Origin: Burkholderiales bacterium Ga0077544
GTDB taxonomy: Bacteria; Pseudomonadota; Gammaproteobacteria; Burkholderiales; Burkholderiaceae_D
Reading direction: 5' to 3'
DNA: 49,062 nt
Assembly (NCBI GenBank): GCA_001464355.1
Contig: LNEU01000024.1
Span: 1 to 49,062 of the forward strand
In this document: in pieces, positions 1-6,803 of the stretch
Position numbering within the stretch: the first letter of the stretch is position 1
How the letters are laid out: every line of letters begins with the position of its first letter
Notes under the pieces: model-generated
The model's database searches: none
What the model was told of the DNA's origin: nothing
What the model saw: the letters and a program-made list of their open reading frames with translations, nothing else
Made by a program: the position numbers and the translations under genes

Positions 1-35
1 TTGAACTCCTTGCTGAACTGTCTACGATTTGCCAT
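1..35 (-). CDS. IS3-family transposase OrfA, N-terminal fragment (runs off the window)
   Basis: ATG at 35 on the minus strand, 5 nt after AGGAGGAAATAA-type ribosome site. Visible residues are MANRRQFSKEF, the usual beginning of IS3 OrfA helix-turn-helix proteins (consensus like M-x-K/N-R-R-x-F-S-x-E-F-K), which bind the element ends. Only about 11 codons are visible, so the subgroup and whether the frame is intact cannot be judged. Confidence 0.65.
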   Translation of the reverse strand, partial: MANRRQFSKEF

Positions 36-97
36 TTATTTCCTCCTGATTGATTAAAACACCTTATCTTGGTGTCTTTCAAGTCAGGGACAGGCCA
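1..97 (-). mobile_element. IS3-family insertion sequence, left (transposase-start) end, truncated by window edge
   Basis: Read on the minus strand the element begins TGGCCTGTCCCTGACTTG at position 97, matching the 5'-TG...CA-3' termini of IS3-family elements. It then has a short inverted repeat (GACACC...GGTGTT) and a good ribosome site AGGAGG at about 41-46, followed by an ATG at 35 opening a typical OrfA N-terminus. The rest of the element, including the other end and the target duplication, lies outside the window. It sits inside the reading frame of the sensor gene at 98-1051. Family assignment rests on the end sequence and eleven residues only. Confidence 0.75.
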
Positions 98-1051
98 GTT
101 AGCAACAATCCATGCAAGGAACAAAAAGGCGATACTGGAAGCTAGCATGGTGAGCAAGTTGACGCTTTCCAAATCGTTGACTTCTGTAAGTACGCTTGAA
201 TCAACCTGTCTAACAACAACTTGCCATCCAAGGGAATTAACTGTAGCCGGAGTTTTTACAGCAGCAGAGACTGTCAGATAAAGCTTATCTTCACCCCAAT
301 TCAAAAATTTTGTATCTACGCCGTTCGATAACGTATTCAGACTTGGAGCTTTCAATTTTACCGGTATGTTTTCTGGATAAATGACTTCGCCTTTATGATT
401 CAAAATAAATATGTCAATGCTATCGCGCTGCGCATGTACTGGGGTCATTGTTTCAACCAATGAACCAGCCCAGTTCCAGTGAGCGTGAGCACCGAGTACG
501 CCTTTTACCCGAGCCGATTCATCTAAAATCGAGGCTGAGAAATCAATGAAGCGAATCGGCTGGTCTGGTGAAGGGTTAGGTAAAAGTTTGGCTAAGAGTA
601 CCGCTTCATGCACGTCGCCAACAAACGGGCCTTTTAATCCTTCCTGAAACCACGGACGTTTCGATACGTCGGCGCCTTCCAGGTGCGATGAAGTTGCGGA
701 CTGTACACGTCCCTCCGTATTTGCAATGCCTATCCATGAATAATGAGAATAAGATTTTTTAACGCGCTCCAAGCTGGCGCGTATTTCAGAGCTTTTAAAA
801 TCTGAATTTTGGTAAAACGGACTTTGGGTCAGCAATACAATTTCACGGTGGCGCTCCTCAAGGCTTTCCGTAAGGATAGTTGCAGCTGCATCTGCCACAC
901 CTTGAAGCGTTTCTCGCTTGTACTCAATCAACTGAGCTTTATGCTGATTACTAATATAAAAGTAAGTCGGCAAGCCTACAAAGAGAGCAATTAATCCAAA
1001 AAGTAATGCCATCTGTGTGCGAAATGTGCGTGGCGCAAATCGTAAAGCCAT
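98..1051 (-). pseudogene. Membrane sensor with dCache-like periplasmic domain, cut by the IS insertion
   Basis: An open frame on the minus strand starts at ATG 1051 (GAAAGG ribosome site 6 nt upstream) and runs 318 codons to the IS boundary. It begins MALRFAPRTFRTQMALLFG, with a first membrane segment at about residues 14-33. A long extracytoplasmic region follows, with dCache-type features such as YSWIGIAN, S-K-R-PWFQEGLKGPFVGDVHEA and a second PAS-like lobe. A second membrane segment follows at about 298-318. The IS begins immediately after residue 318, so the cytoplasmic output domain (chemoreceptor, GGDEF/EAL or kinase; not determinable) is separated. The frame continues through the IS end to the window edge, adding unrelated residues. 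A membrane-anchored ligand-binding stub might still be made. Confidence 0.75.
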
Positions 1052-1573
1052 ATATTGCCTTTCTGCGTGCTTGTCATGAATTTTGATTCTCCAAATGCAT
1101 ATTAGCAAAGGTTATGTTGCGTCAAATTAATTTTCTGATGAATGGGTTCGCTAAAAACGCAGTAGTTGAAAAGTCCGTATTGGGTCGAAAGCAGACGTCT
1201 GCTTCCGGACCGCAGAGCTTTGGCGTATTTCGTAAAACAGGGGCGATACAGACGCTGATTGTGGGAGTGCTTCAGAAATTAAGGAGCGTGCGATTGCATA
1301 GATGCGGTGAATAATTGAAAAAAATTTGATTGTAAGTGAATGATTTATAACAATTTTCAATGTAATTTGAAATGTTATGCAAAAACATTGGAACCCCCAC
1401 GGATTCGATATAGCCGTCATCACTGTGAATCAACTTTTTAATTCTTATGCGATGCCACCACAGCTGGCAGGTCATCTCGCCGCAGCATGATTTTGCTGCG
1501 GCTTCGCAGGTGCTTAACTTGCGATGAAATTGCGAATAGTAGTAATTAGTAGCGGATTTACTAATTAGTAAAT
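1052..1573. other. Intergenic region with two palindromic elements, no convincing gene
   Basis: No reading frame here has convincing coding character. Seen directly: a perfect 16-bp palindrome AAGCAGACGTCTGCTT at 1189-1204, next to TTGGGTCG and CCGGACCG flanks; and a 9-bp perfect hairpin GCCGCAGCA/TGCTGCGGC at 1479-1487 and 1494-1502 with a 6-nt loop. The hairpin lies about 70 nt past the stop of the minus-strand gene at 1574-1927 and lacks a U-run on that side. Confidence 0.5.
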
Positions 1574-1574
1574 C
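1555..1574. repeat. Perfect 20-bp AT-rich palindrome overlapping a stop codon
   Basis: GATTTACTAATTAGTAAATC is its own reverse complement over all 20 bases. Its last base is the first base of the stop triplet (as read on the plus strand) of the gene at 1574-1927. A related stretch, GTAATTAGTAG, lies just to the left. It could be a protein-binding site or a cruciform/hairpin acting at the mRNA 3' end; no U-run follows. Confidence 0.7.
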
Positions 1575-1927
1575 TACCAATTATTATTAGGTTTCCCATC
1601 GTTCAGAGCTAAATGTTCCTGCCAGACAGAATCGCTCACGTCACTCCACATTTCTATGGACCGTTGTTGCGTCCACCGACTCCAAACATAATTGCCATCT
1701 AGGTTATTTCCTGAGCCGCCGCTGAGTAAATAAATGCGGCCGGAGTTTGTAGTTGCTCGTAGGTTTTTTAAATCTAGTTCGATAACGGTCGAGCTAACTC
1801 TTCCTTCGCGGTTTTCTATGCAATACCCTATGAGGTGACGTTTACCATCGGGTAGTTCGAGGACTTGCCAAGAACATAGCGTAAGTGTGTCCTGTTCTTC
1901 GACGGGGCGTGTAGGCCAGATAGTCAT
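1574..1927 (-). CDS. Small uncharacterised protein, 117 aa
   Basis: Start chosen at ATG 1927 because AAGGAGAAGCAA lies directly in front of it; the frame is open further upstream but without a ribosome site. The protein begins MTIWPTRPVEEQDTLTLCSW and has no signal peptide or membrane segment. Its centre carries TTNSGRIYLLSGGSGNNLDG followed by YVWSRW, a Gly-rich turn plus aromatic strand pattern reminiscent of small beta-sheet proteins. Tryptophan content is high (positions near 4, 20, 80-83, 91, 99, 117). It is a single-gene transcription unit facing the disrupted sensor. Function unknown. Confidence 0.7.
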   Translation of the reverse strand: MTIWPTRPVEEQDTLTLCSWQVLELPDGKRHLIGYCIENREGRVSSTVIELDLKNLRATTNSGRIYLLSGGSGNNLDGNYVWSRWTQQRSIEMWSDVSDSVWQEHLALNDGKPNNNW

Positions 1928-2463
1928 TTGCTTCTCCTTTAGGAATTCGCTATTCAAAAAGAGTGAATCGCTGAGCAAAAAAATCGCAATCACTTTTCAA
2001 AAGTGTAACGAGCGAATAGACCGAAAAACCTCGAGAAATTAAGAAAAACTTTGGGCGTGCAACAGAGTGTTTTTTCTTTTGGACACGATATGTTTTATTT
2101 CGTGGCGCTCGGCCACTTAATGCTTTATATCGGTATTGACGGGTGTTTGAGGCCTCTAGGTAAGGCGGACTACTTATGCTTTATTTATTGGTCATGTAAT
2201 AGCTAACGGCACAAATCCGTTTCAGTATTTTTCTCGACACTTGGCGTTTTTTCCTTAAACATCCGGAATGTTTGGCTTCGTTGCTGCCTGTCGATCAATC
2301 TCGGCGGACAAAAAATACCCGCCTCATGGACGGGTTAAGGGAAGGACGTACCTGAATCAAGGGCACTCAGTGCATTAAAGCAAAGTTATCTTGTAATTTG
2401 TATCCCATAAGTTTGGGATAGACGTAAAAATACCCGCACTAGGCGGGTATTTTTGATTCCACT
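1928..2463. other. Intergenic region, low coding potential, hairpins near the right end
   Basis: About 530 bp, AT-rich, without a supported gene. A 38-codon open frame at about 2089-2205 (plus) starts ATG TTT TAT TTC but has no clear ribosome site and is not called. Near the right end are an imperfect hairpin with ACCCG/CGGGT at 2317-2335, a TATCCCA/TGGGATA hairpin at 2401-2420 and the strong terminator at 2426-2454. Confidence 0.5.
2426..2454 (-). terminator. Intrinsic terminator of the mechanosensitive channel gene
   Basis: AAAAATACCCGC (2426-2437), a 5-nt loop, then GCGGGTATTTTT (2443-2454): a 12-bp perfect stem with U-runs in both directions. It begins 10 bp past the stop of the minus-strand channel gene. 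Confidence 0.85.
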
Positions 2464-4938
2464 TTAGCTTGATACCGGTGGCGTTCCCGGCAGGTTAGGC
2501 GTACTAAGCGGCGTACCGCCTATTGCCGGTGCAGTATTCAACACCATGGTGTTCGGTTTGGATATAGGCATATCCGCAGCGCGTAATCGTTTGAGCAAGT
2601 CGAATAGTAGTGTGCTGCGTACGCCGTATGCAAGTCGCGGCGAGGAGGCGAAGCCTGTGGCGTTGAACATCAGGTAGCCATTGTCTATGCCGTCCAATTG
2701 AACATTGGGTTCTGGCGTAGCGAGAATGTCGCTGTTGTCTATAAACGTTTGAAGTATCAGCGCACGCGCTTGTTCCGCATCGATATCCAGCGGCAGCGGC
2801 AGTTTGATTTGCACCAAGCCCAGCGGACTGGCGTGCGTCACGTTGCGGACAGTTTTTGTGATGAACTCGGAGTTCGGCACGATCACTGTCGAACGGTCAC
2901 CCATCTGGATTTCCGTCGCGCGCACATTGATGCGGCGTATATCGCCTTCGACGCCGCCCAGCGATACCCAGTCGCCTACCTTGACCGGACGCTCTGCCAG
3001 CAGGATCAAGCCGGACACAAAATTCTGCACGACCGCTTGCAGGCCAAAGCCTATGCCTACCGACAACGCGCTCGCAACCCATGCGATGCGTTCCAGGCCT
3101 ATGCCTAGTGCTGACAGCGCCAGCGCCACGGCGATGACGCCGCCGGCATAACCGAATAAGGTCGCTGCGGAAACCTGCATGCCGCTATCGAGTTTGGTGG
3201 TTGGCAGGTAGCGGGTTTCCAGCCAATGCTTGAGCAGGCGCAGGCCAAAAAAGCTGAACACCATCACCATCATGGCTTGTATGACTGAGCCTGGGCGGAT
3301 CAGAATTTCACCGATGGCCAGACCGTCGTCGAGTTGCCCTATGCGATGGATGAGTTCTGCCGGGCCTTCGCCAAACGGTGCTAGCAGCAGCATGATTGCC
3401 AACAGTACGACGACGACGCGACCCGCGCCGGATAGCAGCACTGCGGCCTGATCGCGTGCTTGTGGTGTGGCTAGCACCGGATTTTTCTGATTCGGATCAG
3501 GTTCGGTTGATGACAACAGCATGCAGACATCGTCCACCAATACTGCGAACAGATAAGTGCCGCTGACGATCACAATTATCCAACTCACTTGCTTGGCGAC
3601 AAAGCTGCCAAAGGCGACGTAGCCGACCAACAGGCTGATGGCGCTGGTTGCCAGTGCCAGCCACAGCAGAATTGCCACGACACGCAACCATAGCGGTGTG
3701 GGCACGGCATGTTCGGGATCTTCAAGTTTGACTTTTTTCCAGACTCGACTGGCGCGCCGCAGCCCGAATGCAATGGTCGCGCCCAGCAGTAGCGCAACGA
3801 TGCAGTTGATGGCGACGGCGGTCGACAGGCCGGTGTTGATAACAGCGGACAGACTCTCGGCTAGCCATACCAGCACCATGATGCTGGCAAAAGCGGCAGG
3901 AAAATGCCGCATGCGGTGCGCCACACGGTCATGCAAAGGCAGCAGGCGCCAGGATGGCCGGCCGGGCGAAAGCAATGCATAACCGAGTCCTGCGACAAAG
4001 CCGCCGAAACAAAGGGCGCCGATGCTATTGCCGAGGAAGGCGGAAGTTTTTTCGGACAGCGCACTGTTCCAGCGCAGGCCCAGTTTGAGTAGTTCTGCAA
4101 TCAGAAATGGCGTGGCGACAGAAAGTAAAGTCAGCGTCAGCGCATGTACGGAACGACGCAGGCGACCGTGCGGTACGCGGGTCGACGTCAACGTCATTAG
4201 ATAGCGTCCGGCCCAAATACGTAACAGCAGAAAGGTCAGCATGCCAGCCAGCAAAGCGGCCCATACCATGGACGGCGTGCTGCTTGCGGCACTGTCTATT
4301 TCATTCATCAGCGCGCGCAGGCGCCGTGCGTTTTGCGGAAACTCTGCTTGCAGCTGGAGCCAGAACGGCGCGGCCAGGATTGAGGCACTACGCTCGCCCA
4401 AGCGTGCCTGCAATTGCGCGCGGCGCACCGTGGTTACCTGTTCGGAAAGCTGGTCCGCTTCAACTATCAGCAGACGTGCCAGTTTGACTTGTGCATCGAG
4501 CGCACTATTGTCCCGGTTCAGTTGAGAACGTTGGGCAACGACATCGGCAGTTTCTTTGACGCCTGCTGCAGGTGCGCCCAATTCCGCCAACCGTGCCTGT
4601 ACACTCGTCAATTGCGGTGCCAGTTCCTTCTCAATGTTGTCGGCTTCGGTACTCGCCGCCAGTGCATCGGTTTTCATTTGCGATAGCGTGGCGTCATTGA
4701 GTTCTGCCTTGCCTTCGATTGTTTCCTGTATCTGCGTGATCTGCTTGCGCAAAGCGTCAAGCTTCTGGTCGACCGCCACCGCCTTGTCATCTTGTGCCTG
4801 AGAAAGTCCGGCAGAAAGCAGCAAAGGGAGCGAAACCAGCAGCGTTGCAATAATGCGATTGAAGTTGGCGCGGTTGAAGTAAATAGACAAAGCGGCAAAG
4901 CGAAAATAGAAACGCAAGGCAGTGGGCAGGGAATACAT
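2464..4938 (-). CDS. MscS-type mechanosensitive ion channel with large N-terminal domain (DUF3772 class)
   Basis: Large (824 aa) MscS-family protein, probably an inner-membrane channel releasing solutes on hypo-osmotic shock. The N-terminus (MYSLPTALRF) has a hydrophobic segment ending near SAGLSQAQ, likely a signal peptide. A coiled-coil periplasmic region with repeated Gln/Glu/Leu heptads follows (about residues 50-210), then several membrane helices. The MscS core is at about 590-770: pore helix GGVIAVALALSALGIG, then GLQAVVQNFVSGLILLAERPVKVGDW and the beta domain with IQMGDRSTVIVPNSEF. Start at 4938 avoids overlap with the MAPEG gene 50 bp upstream; no strong ribosome site is visible. It probably forms an operon with MAPEG. 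Confidence 0.85.
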   Translation of the reverse strand: MYSLPTALRFYFRFAALSIYFNRANFNRIIATLLVSLPLLLSAGLSQAQDDKAVAVDQKLDALRKQITQIQETIEGKAELNDATLSQMKTDALAASTEADNIEKELAPQLTSVQARLAELGAPAAGVKETADVVAQRSQLNRDNSALDAQVKLARLLIVEADQLSEQVTTVRRAQLQARLGERSASILAAPFWLQLQAEFPQNARRLRALMNEIDSAASSTPSMVWAALLAGMLTFLLLRIWAGRYLMTLTSTRVPHGRLRRSVHALTLTLLSVATPFLIAELLKLGLRWNSALSEKTSAFLGNSIGALCFGGFVAGLGYALLSPGRPSWRLLPLHDRVAHRMRHFPAAFASIMVLVWLAESLSAVINTGLSTAVAINCIVALLLGATIAFGLRRASRVWKKVKLEDPEHAVPTPLWLRVVAILLWLALATSAISLLVGYVAFGSFVAKQVSWIIVIVSGTYLFAVLVDDVCMLLSSTEPDPNQKNPVLATPQARDQAAVLLSGAGRVVVVLLAIMLLLAPFGEGPAELIHRIGQLDDGLAIGEILIRPGSVIQAMMVMVFSFFGLRLLKHWLETRYLPTTKLDSGMQVSAATLFGYAGGVIAVALALSALGIGLERIAWVASALSVGIGFGLQAVVQNFVSGLILLAERPVKVGDWVSLGGVEGDIRRINVRATEIQMGDRSTVIVPNSEFITKTVRNVTHASPLGLVQIKLPLPLDIDAEQARALILQTFIDNSDILATPEPNVQLDGIDNGYLMFNATGFASSPRLAYGVRSTLLFDLLKRLRAADMPISKPNTMVLNTAPAIGGTPLSTPNLPGTPPVSS

Positions 4939-4988
4939 GCAGGCCGATCTAAACAGTGAAATGCAATTGGGAAATAAAGTATGGCAAT

Positions 4989-5387
4989 TTAAAACGGCAG
5001 TAGCGCTGCGGCCAACACCATCAGCATGCCGATCAATGAGATCAGCCAAGTCAGGGTGCGTAATACTGGAACGCCGACAGCATACAAGGGCACATATACG
5101 ATGCGAGCCAGAAAATAAATCCAGGCACCATAGAAAGATAGTGCGCTTTCGCGACCGGCGATTGCAACGATCAGTACCGCACCCATGAACAAGGGCAAGG
5201 TTTCATACAGGTTTTTCTGAGCGCGTTGCATGCGGCCCGTCAGCTTGCCTGCTGGCGGCCCTTTATCATCACGCGGACCGGTATTGTAAGCGCCGCCGGT
5301 TTCGCGCGTGCGGAGGATTGAAGCCAGCATGATTTGTACTATGGCCAAGACTAGGGTGCAGGCAAGTAAATACAATTCGATTGTCAT
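4989..5387 (-). CDS. MAPEG family membrane protein, 132 aa
   Basis: Four-helix membrane protein of the MAPEG family (membrane-associated proteins in eicosanoid and glutathione metabolism). The N-terminal helix is TIELYLLACTLVLAIVQIML. The loop carries RETGGAYNTGPRDD, and the second helix region RAQKNLYETLPLFMGAVLIV contains the conserved R-x-x-N-x-x-E pattern. Two more helices end the protein. The start at 5387 has GAAGGCG upstream; the frame extends further but the extra residues are not family-like. Bacterial members are mostly uncharacterised, so substrate and activity are unknown. It lies 50 bp upstream of the channel gene in the same direction. Confidence 0.85.
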   Translation of the reverse strand: MTIELYLLACTLVLAIVQIMLASILRTRETGGAYNTGPRDDKGPPAGKLTGRMQRAQKNLYETLPLFMGAVLIVAIAGRESALSFYGAWIYFLARIVYVPLYAVGVPVLRTLTWLISLIGMLMVLAAALLPF

Positions 5388-5719
5388 GATTGCGCCTTCA
5401 AGGAATGAGGTGAATGATTCGACCTGATGGACCATCAGAACGTTCTTTGTTGCCCGTGAGCATAGCTGCAGGTAGGGCAAGCAGGGATGAATTTTGAATG
5501 TTGCGCTCGTCATTGATGCTTGATGCGCTTGAGTACAGCTTTTAACGGCCGCAGTTCGACCTACTGGTTTTTGATGGCGTCGCGTTGCGGTATGAGCACG
5601 CTATAGATTTTTACATGCGGGTTGCTTACTTCCGTATATCCGACAGTAATCGGCGTGTTGTCTGACTTACATTGAATTCAGTTTGGCATAAGCTAAATTA
5701 AACCATTAAGGAGTTCATC
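5388..5719. other. Divergent intergenic region between MAPEG and small hydrophilic protein
   Basis: About 330 bp with no gene seen. It should hold the minus-strand promoter for the MAPEG-channel pair and the plus-strand promoter for the gene at 5720 (annotated separately at 5672-5699). Confidence 0.5.
5672..5699 (+). promoter_or_regulatory. Candidate sigma70 promoter of the gene at 5720
   Basis: TTGAAT (5672-5677), 16-nt spacer, TAAATT (5694-5699), followed by a leader of about 15 nt and the ribosome site AAGGAG. Match by eye only. Confidence 0.45.
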
Positions 5720-6151
5720 ATGCCGAACAAACATATTTCGCAGTCCATTCTTCCACCTCCATCAGAGGCAGTCGAAGCTGTCGATGTTGGAGAAATATCC
5801 AATGCTTATGCCAACGATGCCGAGCGGCAAGCCGTGCACGAAGTTTACGAACGAGGGAATGAAGTTGCTGCAGAAAAAAACGAGCCGCTTTTCGATAATC
5901 GAACTGGTTTTGCGACGGTACCAAAGCAGGCTGTGGATAAAGCGTGGTCGGCTGACAAAGTGTCATCTCCTGAGGCTGTTCCGCCTTCGGGTGAATCGCT
6001 TGACGATGGCTTGAATAATCCGTCCGCGACGGCACCGGCTATTCCTGCGTCAGGGCTGCAGGGTTCCGACTCTGCCGACAGAAAGAATGATTCTGCCGTG
6101 GCTCCGGAAAAGTCCAAGAACGAAGCACTGCGCGGTTTTCACGGCGGTTAG
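5720..6151 (+). CDS. Hydrophilic low-complexity protein, 143 aa, unknown function
   Basis: ATG with an excellent ribosome site (AAGGAG, 6 nt spacing). The product is acidic and rich in Ala, Pro, Ser, Glu and Asp. It has no membrane segment, no signal peptide and no cysteine, and is probably largely disordered. The N-terminal part contains a possible short helix (AERQAVHEVYERGNEVAAEK). It is transcribed alone, with its own promoter-like sequence and an intrinsic terminator just downstream. Such proteins are often stress-induced, but nothing here proves that. Not a family I recognise. Confidence 0.7.
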   Translation: MPNKHISQSILPPPSEAVEAVDVGEISNAYANDAERQAVHEVYERGNEVAAEKNEPLFDNRTGFATVPKQAVDKAWSADKVSSPEAVPPSGESLDDGLNNPSATAPAIPASGLQGSDSADRKNDSAVAPEKSKNEALRGFHGG

Positions 6152-6188
6152 ATTTCTGGATTAAGCACTTAAATACCGCTCGAAGAAG

Positions 6189-6218
6189 GCTCCTTGATGC
6201 AATGGCAAGGAGCTTTTT
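6189..6218 (+). terminator. Intrinsic terminator downstream of the 143-aa gene
   Basis: GCTCCTTG (6189-6196), 9-nt loop, CAAGGAGC (6206-6213), then TTTTT. Perfect 8-bp stem 38 bp after the stop codon. Confidence 0.85.
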
Positions 6219-6497
6219 CTTGGGAAAAACCGTCCCGTTGTCGAGACGGGTGGGGGCATGTTGATAACGTTAAAGTTATCCCCGGAATATGTGGACAGTC
6301 CTGTGGATAACCGTTGCCCTAGTGAGGTAAGCACTTGAAGTGGCAGGGTTTTTCTTTCCTGCAAAATTTTCCTGCCCGGGGAAGCCGGATAAGACTACCT
6401 GTAGTCTTACAGACGAATGCCGGTTTGTCTGATTGGTGTCCTTGCAGCTGTCGTTTAGTATAAAAATCATAACTATTCAACAATAAAGGAGAATTTC
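6219..6497. other. Intergenic region with a DnaA-box-like pair
   Basis: No gene seen. Contains TTATCCCCG at 6276-6284 and a perfect DnaA-box consensus on the minus strand (TGTGGATAA at 6302-6310). One perfect 9-mer is not far from chance expectation in 49 kb, so no function is claimed. Confidence 0.3.
6433..6461 (+). promoter_or_regulatory. Candidate sigma70 promoter of the 58-aa gene
   Basis: TTGGTG (6433-6438), 17-nt spacer, TAGTAT (6456-6461), about 30 nt before the ribosome site of the gene at 6498. Match by eye only. Confidence 0.4.
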
Positions 6498-6674
6498 ATG
6501 GCTAAGCAAGATAATTCATCGTCTGATAAAACTACGAACGTTGTCGATAAAAAGAATGCTCCCAAAGAGCAGACAGGAACGCGCGACCAAAAAGACATGC
6601 CAGCTAAAACTCTGGATACCGAATCTGAATTCGCGGTGAATGAACTGCGTGAAGAAAAGCGCGACGCGGAATAA
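6498..6674 (+). CDS. Small highly charged protein, 58 aa, unknown function
   Basis: ATG preceded by AAAGGAGAATTTC, a near-ideal ribosome site. The product starts MAKQDNSSSDKTTNVVDKKN and ends NELREEKRDAE. It is almost entirely Lys, Asp, Glu, Ser, Thr and Asn with hardly any hydrophobic residue, so it is likely unfolded alone. It has its own promoter-like sequence and a strong bidirectional terminator 46 bp downstream, which supports a real monocistronic gene despite the small size. The composition resembles the 143-aa neighbour, but no shared motif is apparent. Confidence 0.65.
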   Translation: MAKQDNSSSDKTTNVVDKKNAPKEQTGTRDQKDMPAKTLDTESEFAVNELREEKRDAE

Positions 6675-6720
6675 ATGAAGCGCGGCATGCTTGCATGCTG
6701 TAAATCAATCGGCATTTAAA

Positions 6721-6752
6721 AAGCCCAAAGCAAATTGCTTTGGGCTTTTTTA
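6721..6752 (+). terminator. Strong bidirectional terminator
   Basis: AAGCCCAAAGCAA (6721-6733) and TTGCTTTGGGCTT (6735-6747) are perfect inverted copies, with A-run before and T-run after. It serves the 58-aa gene (plus) and the chemoreceptor gene (minus), whose stop is at 6804. Confidence 0.9.
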
Positions 6753-6803
6753 TTTTCTGCTTCTTGCATGCATTGCCGTCAGCTCTTGTTTTATGTGTGG
6801 CCC

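Noticed and set aside
69-281. Plus-strand frame over the IS/sensor boundary
   Set aside because: It overlaps the better supported minus-strand sensor and IS end and has no ribosome site.
2698-4686. Many plus- and minus-strand frames inside the channel gene
   Set aside because: They are shadows of one long, domain-rich gene, with Arg/Ser-rich or Cys-rich composition typical of wrong frames.
6276-6310. Possible replication origin from a DnaA-box pair
   Set aside because: Only one perfect box and one near match, no AT-rich unwinding region, no dnaA/dnaN; one perfect 9-mer is close to chance in 49 kb.
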